This document shows positions 52,921-62,193 of a stretch of 63,717 nucleotides of DNA, in pieces. The notes below the pieces were generated by a model. It did not search any database. It was given only the letters and a program-made list of their open reading frames with translations, and was not told the origin of the DNA. The translations under genes and the position numbers were made by a program. Origin of the DNA: Desulfobacteraceae bacterium (GTDB lineage: Bacteria > Desulfobacterota > Desulfobacteria > Desulfobacterales > Desulfococcaceae); NCBI GenBank assembly GCA_011390755.1, contig JAABRU010000013.1, positions 1 through 63,717 of the forward strand, read 5' to 3'. Position 1 is the first letter of the stretch; every line of letters begins with the position of its first letter.

Positions 52921-55044
52921 ATGATTGAAAAAGTGTTTCCTTTTATCGGATGGTTCCGGAACTATGGAAAAGATGCATTCAAAACGGATGCCATTGCAGG
53001 TCTTACCGTAGCGCTGGTGCTCATTCCCCAGTCCATGGCCTACGCGCAGCTGGCGGGCCTGCCCTCCTATTACGGGCTGTATGCCTCTTTTCTGCCCCCC
53101 ATGATTGCGGCTCTCTTCGGATCGAGCCGGCAGCTGGCCACCGGCCCGGTGGCGGTTGTGTCCTTAATGACCTCCGCCTCTCTGGAACCCCTGGCCACGG
53201 CCGGAAGTGAGGGCTATATTGCCTATGCGGTCATGCTGGCCCTGATGGTGGGGATCTTTCAGTTATCCCTGGGGATTCTGCGCCTCGGACTGGTGGTGAA
53301 TTTTCTCTCCCACCCGGTGGTCAACGGTTTTACCAATGCGGCGGCCATCATTATTGCCTCTTCCCAGCTGTCCAAAATGTTCGGGGTGTATGTGGACAAG
53401 GCCGAGCATCATTATGAAACCATCATGCGGGTATGCAGTGCGGCTTTTCATTACACGCACTGGCCCACCCTCTTTATGGGGGCATTGGCTTTTGCCATTA
53501 TGTATGCTTTGAAAAAATTCTACCCCAAAATCCCCAACGTCCTGGTTGCCGTGGCGGTCACCACCCTGATTTCCTGGGGTATCGGTTTTGAGCACAATGA
53601 AACAATCCCCCACAGCCGTCTTACTTCACCGGAAGCTGTCGGAATGATTAAAAATTTCAATCATTCTGTTGCAGAAATCACCCGACTGGGAGAAGAACGG
53701 GCACAGATGAATCAGCAGCTGGATAAGGCCAGAAAGGCCGGAGATGTGATCAGGGTACTGGATATTGAACATGACATCAATGTCATCAATGTGCAGATGA
53801 AACGCCTGAAACATGAGGCGCATCAGTACCGCGCACAACTCCGCCATATGCATTTTGAAGGGCTTGCACAGGCGGACGGTTCTCTGATGCTTTATCCCAA
53901 AGACAGTCTTCCGGCAGGAAGCGAGGGCGACGGCCGCACCTGGCGCATCAAAATCGGCAATAAAATACTGGATACGGAAAAACTGCCTGTTACCGGAGGC
54001 GGGGCAGTGGTCGGCACGGTTCCCAAGGGACTGCCCTCTCTGCGTATGCCCAAAATTGACATGGGGGTAATTTTTCACCTCTTCCCCTATGCGGCCATTA
54101 TTTCCCTGCTGGGTTTTATGGAAGCCATTTCCATTGCCAAGGCCATGGCCGCCAAAACCGGGCAGCGCCTTGACCCCAACCAGGAACTCATTGGTCAGGG
54201 ACTGGCCAATATTTTCGGTGCCATGGGCAAAAGCTATCCCACATCCGGTTCCTTTTCCCGCTCCGCCGTAAACCTCCAGGCCGGTGCCCTCACAGGTCTT
54301 TCCAGTGTATTCACCAGTCTGGCCGTGGTGATCACCCTTCTTTTTTTCACCCCCCTGCTTTATCATCTGCCCCAGTCCGTTCTTGCTGCGGTAATTATGA
54401 TGGCCGTCATCGGGCTGATTAACATATCGGGCTTTGTCCATGCCTGGCATGCCCAGCGTTATGACGGCATCATCTCCGTACTTTCCTTTATCTGCACCCT
54501 GGCCTTTGCGCCCCATCTGGACAAGGGGATTATGGTCGGTGTTGTTCTTTCCCTGCTGGTCTTTCTGTACAAGAGTATGCGTCCCACCGTGCCCTCCCTG
54601 TCCCGGCATGATGATGAAGGACTGCGGGATGCCATGGCCCACGGTCTGCATCAGTGTGAATTTGTGGATCTGATCCGCTTTGACGGGCCCCTGTTTTTTG
54701 CCAACGCCAGTTATCTGGAAGACAAAATCAACGACCGTCTGCAGCAGCGCAGGAATCTGAAACATATTGTGCTGGTGGCAAACGGCATCAATGATATGGA
54801 TGCATCGGGGGAAGAAGTGCTTTCTCTGCTCATAGACAATATCCGGAGTTCGGGGGTGGATATTTCTCTGAGCGGAGTGAACGAATCTGTGATGGCCGTG
54901 CTGCAGCGCACCCATCTCATTGATAAAATCGGCAGGGATCATATTTTTCCGACCATGGAAAAAGCCATCTGTGCGGTGCATGTCCATTCCCATGATGAAA
55001 CGGAAGAAAACTGCCCCCTGACAACCGTGTGCCGTATTGCATAA
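52921..55044 (+). CDS. SulP-family anion transporter with STAS domain and large insertion
   Basis: The 707-residue protein matches the SulP (SLC26) family: the N-terminal transport region has IAGLTVALVLIPQSMAYAQLAGLP and GSSRQLATGPVAVVSL, and the C-terminal STAS domain (about 580-690) has VDLIRFDGPLFFANA. Between two halves of the transport region, around residues 245-375, is a charged, coiled-coil-like and beta insertion not usual for SulP. The second half then resumes with FMEAISIAKAMAAKTGQRLD and GAMGKSYPTSGSFSRSAVN. Sulfate, bicarbonate or another anion may be carried. ATG 52921 follows AGGTGG; TetR lies upstream. Confidence 0.92.
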   Translation: MIEKVFPFIGWFRNYGKDAFKTDAIAGLTVALVLIPQSMAYAQLAGLPSYYGLYASFLPPMIAALFGSSRQLATGPVAVVSLMTSASLEPLATAGSEGYIAYAVMLALMVGIFQLSLGILRLGLVVNFLSHPVVNGFTNAAAIIIASSQLSKMFGVYVDKAEHHYETIMRVCSAAFHYTHWPTLFMGALAFAIMYALKKFYPKIPNVLVAVAVTTLISWGIGFEHNETIPHSRLTSPEAVGMIKNFNHSVAEITRLGEERAQMNQQLDKARKAGDVIRVLDIEHDINVINVQMKRLKHEAHQYRAQLRHMHFEGLAQADGSLMLYPKDSLPAGSEGDGRTWRIKIGNKILDTEKLPVTGGGAVVGTVPKGLPSLRMPKIDMGVIFHLFPYAAIISLLGFMEAISIAKAMAAKTGQRLDPNQELIGQGLANIFGAMGKSYPTSGSFSRSAVNLQAGALTGLSSVFTSLAVVITLLFFTPLLYHLPQSVLAAVIMMAVIGLINISGFVHAWHAQRYDGIISVLSFICTLAFAPHLDKGIMVGVVLSLLVFLYKSMRPTVPSLSRHDDEGLRDAMAHGLHQCEFVDLIRFDGPLFFANASYLEDKINDRLQQRRNLKHIVLVANGINDMDASGEEVLSLLIDNIRSSGVDISLSGVNESVMAVLQRTHLIDKIGRDHIFPTMEKAICAVHVHSHDETEENCPLTTVCRIA

Positions 55045-55182
55045 TAATGAAACCCCGTTTGCCGCCTGCAGGCATCAGCTGCTGATTTTTCGTTCCGGCA
55101 GTTTTCGGGAATGATGTAACTGTCTGATTTTCAGTTACCGTCCCATCAGGTGGCAGCCCGGGTGAATGAAGGAGAAAATATC

Positions 55183-56403
55183 ATGTCTGTAATTTCAATA
55201 TTCAGCGGAAATTTTTGTAAAGAGGAAGAGGTGTTTCAGGCAGTACAGGAAAAGACCGGATACCGGAAAATTGAAGAAACGGAATTCCTTCAGCGGGCGG
55301 CCGGACTGGCCGGGATGACGGAAAAAAAGATCCGCAGTGCCTTTTCTGCCAAAACTTCACTTTTTAACCGTTTCACCCATGAAAAAGAGCGTGCTGTGGC
55401 CCATATGCGGCAGGCCCTGGCAGAAATACTGGAAGAAGACAATCTGCTGCTCTCGGGTTTCTGTGTCCATCTGATTCCCAAGTCCGTAACCCACGCGCTG
55501 GGGGTATGTCTGATCTCGGATATGAAAAACCGCCTGGCCGCGGCACAGGCATCCGGCACATATTCTGAAAAAGAGGCCGTGAATCTGATCCGCAGACATG
55601 ATGAAGATTGCGCGGCATGGGTAAAGATGATATGTGATAAGGAGGATCCCTGGGAAACAACATTGTATGATATTGTGATTCCCACAGATAAAACATCCCC
55701 GGCCGAAGCGGCCGCGCTGATTGCCGATAATGCTGCCGCGGATGTGCTGAAAATGACAGAACGGTCAAAAAATGCGGTAAAAGATTTTCAGCTGGCCGCC
55801 AGGGTGGAAACCGTGCTGACCGGGGAAGGGCACAATGTCGGGGTCAATGCCAAAGCCGGTGCGGTGATTCTTACCATTAACAAACATGTTCTCATGCTTG
55901 CCCGGCTGGAAGAAGAACTCAAATCCATTGCCGAAAAAGTGCCGGGGGTTGCATCTGTTGTCACGGTAATCGGGAAAAATTTCCACCGCAGCGATATCTA
56001 CCGCAAGGTTGATTTTGAAATCCCCTCCAAGGTGCTGCTGGTGGATGATGAGCGCGAATTTGTCCAGACCCTTTCCGAACGTCTCATGATGCGGGATATG
56101 GGTTCTGCCGTGGCATATGACGGTGAGTCCGCACTGGATATTGTCCGCGACGATGATCCCGAAGTCATGATTCTGGACCTGAAAATGCCGGGTATTGACG
56201 GCATTGAAGTGCTGCGCCGGGTAAAGGAAACCCGCCCCGATATTGAAGTCATTATTCTCACAGGTCACGGTTCCGAAGCAGACCGGCAGGTCTGTATGGA
56301 TCTGGGGGCATTTGCCTATCTGCACAAACCTGTGGATATTGACGTGCTGAGCGAAACCCTGAAAGCGGCCAATGAGAAGATAAAACAAAAGAAAACAGCG
56401 TAA
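55183..56403 (+). CDS. Cytidylate-kinase-like/BON/receiver fusion protein
   Basis: The 406-residue protein has three parts. Residues about 1-195 resemble cytidylate-kinase-like (CK2-type) proteins, but the nucleotide-binding loop is replaced by ISIFSGNFCKEEEV with no GxxxxGK. Residues about 205-270 fit a BON domain (DFQLAARVETVLTGEG to GVASVVTVIG). Residues about 283-400 are a receiver with VDDE, Asp in MILDLKMPGIDG and Lys in YLHKPVD. It would be phosphorylated by the sensor kinase encoded after it. GGAG precedes ATG 55183. The function of the degenerate kinase part is unknown. Confidence 0.85.
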   Translation: MSVISIFSGNFCKEEEVFQAVQEKTGYRKIEETEFLQRAAGLAGMTEKKIRSAFSAKTSLFNRFTHEKERAVAHMRQALAEILEEDNLLLSGFCVHLIPKSVTHALGVCLISDMKNRLAAAQASGTYSEKEAVNLIRRHDEDCAAWVKMICDKEDPWETTLYDIVIPTDKTSPAEAAALIADNAAADVLKMTERSKNAVKDFQLAARVETVLTGEGHNVGVNAKAGAVILTINKHVLMLARLEEELKSIAEKVPGVASVVTVIGKNFHRSDIYRKVDFEIPSKVLLVDDEREFVQTLSERLMMRDMGSAVAYDGESALDIVRDDDPEVMILDLKMPGIDGIEVLRRVKETRPDIEVIILTGHGSEADRQVCMDLGAFAYLHKPVDIDVLSETLKAANEKIKQKKTA

Positions 56404-56483
56404 AAGCGATCCGGTCGGATCAGCAAAGTCTGTCCCGGCCGGTTTTCTGAAAACAGCATACCGCAAAGCAACAGGAATCCCTT

Positions 56484-58232
56484 ATGATTTCCCTACTCAG
56501 AAAATTAAGACCGCAGTTCTGGGATCATTCGGAACAGGCCGGCGGTCTGTTCACACATATGTTCAATTTCCGGCAGATATGGAAACTGAGCATCAGTCTT
56601 ATGTCTGCTGTTACCCTGCTCCCCCTGATTATCATTACCCTGGTGGATTATAATTTTACCCAGCGGGCCATTGAGTCGGACATTCTGATGCGTACCTCCA
56701 GGATCACCTCCAATGCCAAACGGAGCCTGTCCTTTTTTCTGACCGAGCGGAAATATGCACTGGACTTTCTGGTGCATGACAACAGTTTTGATTCGCTCAA
56801 TGACGAAGAGCATCTTGCCGATATTCTGGAAAATCTGCAAAAAGGTTTTGGCGGCGGTTTTGAGGACCTCAGCGTGATTGATGCGGACGGTCGTCAGCGC
56901 ACCTATGTGGGCCCCTATAATTACCGGCTGGAGGGAAGAGACTACAGCAAACAGCCCTGGTTTGAGAAAGTGGTTGAAAAAGGGATGTATATCAGTGATG
57001 TATTTATGGGATTCCGGGAAATTCCCCACCTGGTAATTGCGGTAAAATACCAAATGCCGGACGGCTCTTTTTATGTTCTCCGCTCTTCGGTCAATACATC
57101 CCGTTTAAATGATATGCTTTCCAAACTGGAAATGAGCGGCAAGGGCGAAGCATTTATCATCAACCGCCAGGGCATTTTGCAGACACCGACACGGTATTAC
57201 GGGAATATGCTGGAAAAAACATCATTGAAAATTCCGGCATTTTCGGAAAAAACCGAAGCCGCGGAAAAAAAAGACAGCAGTGGAATGCCCCTGATTATCA
57301 GTTATGCCTATATTCCGGATACACCTTTTATTCTGATGGTGGTTAAGCAGAAAGAAGAACTGATGAAACCCTGGTATCAGACGCGGATGGAACTGATCGG
57401 TTTTCTGGTTTTCAGCATTACCGTTATTCTGATGGTAATTTTTCATGTGACCACCTATATGGTGAACAACCTGTATATTGCCGATCAGAAACGCCTGATG
57501 GGACTGCATGAGGTGGAATACGCCAGCAAAATGGCATCCATCGGCAGACTGGCGGCCGGTATTGCCCATGAAATCAATAATCCCCTTGCCATTATCAATG
57601 AAAAAGCCGGACTGATGAAGGATCTTTTTACATTAAAAAAAGAATATGCGGATGATCCCCGGCTGAACAACATTATTGATTCCATTATTTCCTCGGTCAA
57701 ACGCTGTGCCATTATTACCAAGCGGCTTCTTGCCTTTGCCCGTCATCCGGATGTCCATATACAGCATATCCACATCCGGGAACTGATCCGGGAAGTACTC
57801 AGTTTTACAGGAAAGGAAGCCGAATACCGCTCCATCTGCGTGGAACTGGATATTCCCGAAGATGTTCCCCGGGTGGAAAGTGACCGCAGCAAACTGCAGC
57901 AGATATTCCTGAATCTGATCAACAATGCTTTTGCGGCCATGGATACGGAAGACTGTCTGCGTATTTCTTCGGAACAGAAAGATGACAGTATCATTGTGCG
58001 GGTCAGCGACAGCGGCTGCGGGATTCCGCCCGGGGATCTGAACCGGGTTTTCGAACCCTTCTTTTCCACCAAAACCAAAAAAGGCGGAACCGGTCTGGGA
58101 CTTCCCATCACATATAACCTGGTTCATGAAATCGGCGGCAATATTGAAGTGCAGAGTACGGAGGGAGAAGGCACGACTTTCAGTGTAACCCTTCCTCTGA
58201 CAATGAAAGGAAAAGAGGAGAATTCCCCGTGA
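56484..58232 (+). CDS. Membrane sensor histidine kinase with extracytoplasmic sensory domain
   Basis: The 582-residue kinase has membrane segments at about 36-56 and 308-330, between which lies a Cache-like sensory domain of about 250 residues. The core has an H-box AAGIAHEINNPLAII (phospho-His) and an HATPase with N-box LINNAFAAMD, G1 DSGCGIP, F-box FEPFFSTK and G2 GGTGLGL. It belongs to the NtrB-like HK class. It ends overlapping the receiver at 58229 (GTGA). Together they form the centre of a multi-receiver phosphorelay next to the SulP transporter. The ligand is unknown. Confidence 0.93.
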   Translation: MISLLRKLRPQFWDHSEQAGGLFTHMFNFRQIWKLSISLMSAVTLLPLIIITLVDYNFTQRAIESDILMRTSRITSNAKRSLSFFLTERKYALDFLVHDNSFDSLNDEEHLADILENLQKGFGGGFEDLSVIDADGRQRTYVGPYNYRLEGRDYSKQPWFEKVVEKGMYISDVFMGFREIPHLVIAVKYQMPDGSFYVLRSSVNTSRLNDMLSKLEMSGKGEAFIINRQGILQTPTRYYGNMLEKTSLKIPAFSEKTEAAEKKDSSGMPLIISYAYIPDTPFILMVVKQKEELMKPWYQTRMELIGFLVFSITVILMVIFHVTTYMVNNLYIADQKRLMGLHEVEYASKMASIGRLAAGIAHEINNPLAIINEKAGLMKDLFTLKKEYADDPRLNNIIDSIISSVKRCAIITKRLLAFARHPDVHIQHIHIRELIREVLSFTGKEAEYRSICVELDIPEDVPRVESDRSKLQQIFLNLINNAFAAMDTEDCLRISSEQKDDSIIVRVSDSGCGIPPGDLNRVFEPFFSTKTKKGGTGLGLPITYNLVHEIGGNIEVQSTEGEGTTFSVTLPLTMKGKEENSP

Positions 58233-58579
58233 AAATTTTACTGGTTGATGACGAGCAGGAGCTGGTTTCAACACTGGCGGAAAGATTGGAGATGAGAGGT
58301 TTTGATGCCCACTGGTTTACCAACGGGAATGCTGCCCTGCAGTATGCGCAGAAAGAAAAATGCGATCTGGCTGTACTGGATGTCAAAATGCCCAAAATCG
58401 GCGGTCTGGAACTGCAGCGGCAGCTGGCAGAAATGCAGCCCCGGATGAAATTTATTTTTCTGACCGGCCACGGTTCTGAAGAAGATTATCTGGCCGGAAC
58501 CCGCAAAGGACATTCTTATCTGATAAAACCGGTGGATATCGGGCAGCTGCTTGCAAAAATAAATGAATTTCTCAGATAA
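58229..58579 (+). CDS. Stand-alone response-regulator receiver
   Basis: The 116-residue receiver has the acidic pair LLVDDEQE, phospho-Asp in AVLDVKMPKIGG, Thr/Ser in FLTGHG and Lys in LIKPVD. It has no output domain, so it works as a phosphate carrier or by protein contact. The GTG start overlaps the histidine kinase stop by 4 bp, strongly implying that they are partners. It resembles the receiver parts of 55183-56403 and 60084-60512, which fits duplication in the cluster. Confidence 0.93.
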   Translation: MKILLVDDEQELVSTLAERLEMRGFDAHWFTNGNAALQYAQKEKCDLAVLDVKMPKIGGLELQRQLAEMQPRMKFIFLTGHGSEEDYLAGTRKGHSYLIKPVDIGQLLAKINEFLR

Positions 58580-58590
58580 AGGAATCAGGA

Positions 58591-59244
58591 ATGAAAAAGG
58601 AACATGATATATTCGGCAATACGGGATTACAGTTTTTCGGAAAAATTTCGGCCTCGCTTTCCCATGAATTGAAAAACGCGCTGGCCGTTATTAACGAAAA
58701 TGCCGGTCTGCTGACCGATCTGGTGCATATGTCGGAAAAAGGGCATCCCCTTGATCCCGCCCGCATCAAAGGTGTGGGCAGCAAAGTTATGGAAAAGGTA
58801 AAACATGCAGACAGTATTCTCAAAAATATGAATGCCTTTGCCCACAGTGTGGATATTCCCGCCGCAAAGACGGATATCCCCGAAACACTGGCACTCCTGC
58901 TTGCCCTGACCCGCCGGATCACATCCAACCGGGGCATCCGTGTTTACCTGGACAAACCGGCATCCCCCCTTTGTGTCCATACATCCGCCTACGGACTGCT
59001 GCATCTGTGCTGGGACTGTATCGAATCCTTTATGGACTGGGTGGGGGAAGAAAAAGAGATCGGTCTGATTCCGGAAAAAACAGAACAGGGAAGCCGTATC
59101 CGCTTCTGTAAACTGGATCAGATGCCTTCTGATCCGGAAATTCTGAGGGAACAAAAAGAACTGCTGGGGGCCCTTCACGCCGAAATTGTGGCAGAAACAG
59201 ACAAAAAAGAAGTGATTCTTATGCTTCCCCTCCGTTTGTCATAG
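58591..59244 (+). CDS. ChpT/HPt-like histidine phosphotransferase (degenerate kinase)
   Basis: The 217-residue protein has a clear HisKA-type dimer domain with the phospho-accepting His in SLSHELKNALAVINENAGLL (about residue 23 onwards). The part where an HATPase domain would be is short, lacks N, G1 and G2 boxes and ends with an LMLPLRLS strand. It therefore cannot bind ATP in the usual manner and is more like ChpT-type phosphotransferases that move phosphate between receivers. It starts 11 bp after the receiver gene. A decayed kinase is the alternative. Confidence 0.75.
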   Translation: MKKEHDIFGNTGLQFFGKISASLSHELKNALAVINENAGLLTDLVHMSEKGHPLDPARIKGVGSKVMEKVKHADSILKNMNAFAHSVDIPAAKTDIPETLALLLALTRRITSNRGIRVYLDKPASPLCVHTSAYGLLHLCWDCIESFMDWVGEEKEIGLIPEKTEQGSRIRFCKLDQMPSDPEILREQKELLGALHAEIVAETDKKEVILMLPLRLS

Positions 59245-59282
59245 GTGATGCACCTGTAAATCATTCCGAATTTCAAATTTTC

Positions 59283-59308
59283 CGTCATTCCGGCGAAAAG
59301 CGGAATCC
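59283..59308. repeat. Short GTCATTCCGGCGAAA-type hairpin
   Basis: GTCATTCCGGC and GCGGAATCC can pair around GAAAA. This kind of hairpin is scattered through many environmental genomes. It lies in the 236-bp gap before the pseudo-receiver gene. Confidence 0.4.
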
Positions 59309-59480
59309 TTTCATTTCACACGTTTCCGGACTCCGGTTTTGACCGGAGAAACGGTTTTTCTGACTTTTTACCGCCTGCACCGGTTTCCGCAAAGACAGGG
59401 CTTTGTCAGTTTTGTTTTAAGCATTTTGAGTAAAAAACCGCTTTCGCGCAATCAGGACATTTTACCCCGGGAGAACCTGC

Positions 59481-59867
59481 ATGTCTGAAAAATTATTACT
59501 GCTCGGAGAAGAAGAAGATTTTCTTGCTGACCTGTCCGAACAGATCCGGGCCAGGGGGATGCATGTTTCCAGAGCGGTATCTTTACAGGAAGGACTTGAA
59601 ATGGCGGCAAAGGATCATTTCCGCATCATTCTCATCAGTCTTACGGTTCCCGGAAATGACGGGGCCGATGAGCTGAAAATGCTGAAGCAGATACGGCCGG
59701 AACCGGAAATATTTCTTCTGAGCGGACATGTTACCGTAAAAAAAGGTGTCCGTGCCATCAAAATGGGTGCAGCGGATCTGCTGGATAAAAGCGCAAAACC
59801 GCGTATTCTGGCGGAAAAAATTGTCAAATCCCGCAACCGGAAAATCCTGTCTCTTCGGAAAGCATAA
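59481..59867 (+). CDS. Receiver-like protein lacking the phospho-acceptor Asp
   Basis: The 128-residue protein is a receiver fold by length and order of elements but its active site is altered. The acidic pair region reads LLLGEEEDF in place of VDDE-type, and the acceptor site reads IILISLTVPGNDG, with Ser in place of Asp as aligned to the intact neighbour (VVLDLQMPEMDG). The Lys site (LLDKSAKP) is kept. Such pseudo-receivers act without phosphorylation, by dimerising or binding a partner. It sits between the HPt-like and intact receiver genes. Confidence 0.85.
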   Translation: MSEKLLLLGEEEDFLADLSEQIRARGMHVSRAVSLQEGLEMAAKDHFRIILISLTVPGNDGADELKMLKQIRPEPEIFLLSGHVTVKKGVRAIKMGAADLLDKSAKPRILAEKIVKSRNRKILSLRKA

Positions 59868-60083
59868 CTTTTTCAGTCGGTTTATCTGTTTTTCTGCCGC
59901 TGTTTTCTGTGACAGTTTCCCGCATGCAAATATGAATATTCAGGGGATATTCCTTTACAAAAATCCCTGTATGCTTTAAAGGACAGGCAGAAGAAAAAAC
60001 AATCCTGCCCCTGAAATTGTAAGGGAAAGACTTTCATGATTTAATAATCAATAATACAGACACATAATGAAAGGAGAAAAACC

Positions 60084-60512
60084 ATGTCAGAAAAAGTATT
60101 GCTGGTAGATGATGAAAAAGACTTTCTGGATATTATGACCCAGAGAATGGAAACCCGCGGCATGGAAGTATCCGCATCCGCATCCGCAAAAGAGGCAATT
60201 GAAAAAATAAAAAACACATCGTATGATGCGGTGGTACTGGACCTGCAGATGCCTGAAATGGACGGTTTGGAAGCACTGAAAGCCATTAAGGAAATCCGGC
60301 CGGAAATACAGATTATCCTGCTGACGGGTCACGGAACCGTGGAAAAAGGAGTGGCGGCCATTAAAGAAGGAGCAATGGATTTTATTGAAAAACCGGCAGA
60401 TATGGAAAAACTCACTGAAAAAATCAAAAAGGCCCAGGCACAGAAAATGCTGATAATTGAAAAAAAACAGAAGGAAAAAGTGGACGATATCATCAAGCGT
60501 TTCGGTTTTTGA
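60084..60512 (+). CDS. Stand-alone response-regulator receiver with helical tail
   Basis: The 142-residue protein has all receiver residues: VDDEKD, phospho-Asp in AVVLDLQMPEMDG, LLTGHG and FIEKPAD. The C-terminal tail is a charged helix (KAQAQKMLIIEKKQKE). GGAGAAAAACC precedes the ATG. It ends the signalling cluster that began with the SulP transporter and is probably another target of the sensor kinase or HPt-like protein. Confidence 0.92.
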   Translation: MSEKVLLVDDEKDFLDIMTQRMETRGMEVSASASAKEAIEKIKNTSYDAVVLDLQMPEMDGLEALKAIKEIRPEIQIILLTGHGTVEKGVAAIKEGAMDFIEKPADMEKLTEKIKKAQAQKMLIIEKKQKEKVDDIIKRFGF

Positions 60513-60639
60513 GCCATGCCTTTTCACGGGTGTACGGCAATCATTTTCGGGAAGACATACTGTTTTTTTCGGAAACTCTGTACACTGTTTCTTGACATAA
60601 AACCGTTATTGGATTAAGAAGTTTACTCTTATGCCACAG

Positions 60640-60705
60640 TGCACTGTCAGTTTTGAATCTGTGACTCCGGTTTTTTAATCCATAATTTCAAATTTGACAG
60701 CGCCC
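60640..60705. repeat. Dispersed inverted repeat, family H, copy 2
   Basis: Arms CTGTCAGTTTTGAATCTG and AATTTCAAATTTGACAG. It lies between the last receiver gene and folD, with a weak TTGACA at 60592 as a possible -35 for folD. Confidence 0.6.
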
Positions 60706-60753
60706 TAGTATGTCAGAGGGAAAATCATTAATAACTTTTGAAAGGAGATGCAA

Positions 60754-61650
60754 ATGTCAGCACAGTTAATCAAAGGAACAGAAATCCGTGAACAGATCCT
60801 GGAAGAAATTACAGCCGAAGTAGCTCAGATTAAAGAAAAACACGGTGTTGTTCCCGGACTTGTCACGATCCTGGTCGGAGAAAATCCCGCTTCCATTTCT
60901 TATGTAACCCTGAAAATCAAAACAGCCCACCGGGTGGGATTTACCGAAATTCAGGATACACAGCCCGTTGATATATCCGAAGCGGATCTGCTGGCCCTGA
61001 TAGACAAATACAATAAAGATGACTCCATTAACGGCATCCTTGTCCAGGTGCCGCTGCCCAAACATATTGATGACAAAAAAGTTCTCAATGCCATTGATCC
61101 GGATAAAGATGTGGACGGTTTTCATCCGGTAAATGTGGGGCGTCTGATGATCGGCGGGGATGAAGTGAAATTTCCGCCCTGCACCCCTGCCGGTATTCAG
61201 GAAATGATCATCCGGGCCGGTGTGGAAACCAGCGGTGCCGAAGTTGTGGTTGTCGGCCGTTCCAATATCGTAGGCAAACCCATTGCCAATATGATGCTGC
61301 AGAAAGGCAAAGGCGCAAACGCCACTGTTACCATCGTTCACACCCGTACCAAAGATCTGGCTGCCCACTGCAAACGGGCCGATATTCTGATTGTGGCCGC
61401 GGGCGTTCCGGATTTGGTCAAACCCGAATGGATCAAACCGGGTGCATGTGTTATTGATGTGGGGGTCAACCGGGTCGGTGTCAACGAGAAAAGCGGAAAA
61501 GCCATTCTTAAAGGAGATGTGGATTTTGACGCGGCCAAAGAAATAGCCGGATGCATTACCCCGGTTCCGGGCGGTGTGGGTCCCATGACCATTACCATGC
61601 TTATGCTCAATACCCTGAAATCCCTGAAATTCAAACTGGGAATTGAATAA
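60754..61650 (+). CDS. folD: Methylenetetrahydrofolate dehydrogenase/cyclohydrolase
   Basis: FolD (298 residues) interconverts 5,10-methylene- and 10-formyl-tetrahydrofolate using NADP(H), serving purines and, in acetyl-CoA pathway organisms, one-carbon flow. Conserved parts are VGENPAS, SYVTLKIKTA (catalytic Lys), VQVPLPKHID, DKDVDGFHP, CTPAGI, VVVGRSNIVGKP and PVPGGVGPMT. ATG 60754 is taken because AAAGGAG lies at a good distance; the ATG at 60748 abuts it. It is a single gene after a repeat-bearing gap. Confidence 0.97.
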   Translation: MSAQLIKGTEIREQILEEITAEVAQIKEKHGVVPGLVTILVGENPASISYVTLKIKTAHRVGFTEIQDTQPVDISEADLLALIDKYNKDDSINGILVQVPLPKHIDDKKVLNAIDPDKDVDGFHPVNVGRLMIGGDEVKFPPCTPAGIQEMIIRAGVETSGAEVVVVGRSNIVGKPIANMMLQKGKGANATVTIVHTRTKDLAAHCKRADILIVAAGVPDLVKPEWIKPGACVIDVGVNRVGVNEKSGKAILKGDVDFDAAKEIAGCITPVPGGVGPMTITMLMLNTLKSLKFKLGIE

Positions 61651-62193
61651 ATTCCGGTTTTCTGATTCATCACCCGGATTATTTATAAACCTGAACAACT
61701 TTCCGAATCATAATCTTCATCTGAAAACAGCCTTGTAAAACTGATTTTCACCATTTTCTTTATTTTCGGGCAAGCTATTGGAATTTATGAATAATACGGG
61801 ATACACAGCAAGAGGGGGGGAAGAAATCTTCCCTCCCGGAATCCTTCCTGCCTTGACAGTTCCGCTGAAAAAATGCTATTTCATACAGCAATTTACCGTA
61901 ACTGATATAAAAAAAATTATATTGCGGATTTTCCTGAAAATCATACTGAAAAACAGTGGTTACAGATTTCCCCCGCGCAGCATTCTGCCGGAAATCCGCC
62001 GGAGATCCATATGACGGATGAACGCCAATGTCATTGACGCAAGAAAATCAGTGCCTGCCGTACTGAAAGTCCGGCAGTGTTTTTTTGCATTATTTCAGTA
62101 TCCCAAATTTTCAGTCCGGAACTCCGGAAAAATCATTTCCGGCCCGGGGCAATGACACTGTGATGAATGAAACAGTACAAGGAGGTTTCCCCC
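61651..62193. other. Intergenic region after folD
   Basis: No convincing gene is visible. A family-C-like left end lies at about 62027-62044 (CAATGTCATTGACGCAAG). A possible rho-independent hairpin on the plus strand is at 62055-62088 (CTGCCG, loop, CGGCAG, then TGTTTTTTT), but it is 400 bp past folD. Confidence 0.45.

Noticed and set aside
53626..54993. 455-codon open frame on the minus strand
   Set aside because: It is fully antisense to the SulP gene and has low-complexity Gly/His composition; no family motif.
61778..62014. 78-codon open frame after folD
   Set aside because: AT-rich, no ribosome-binding site, no recognisable motif, and it ends in a repeat fragment.
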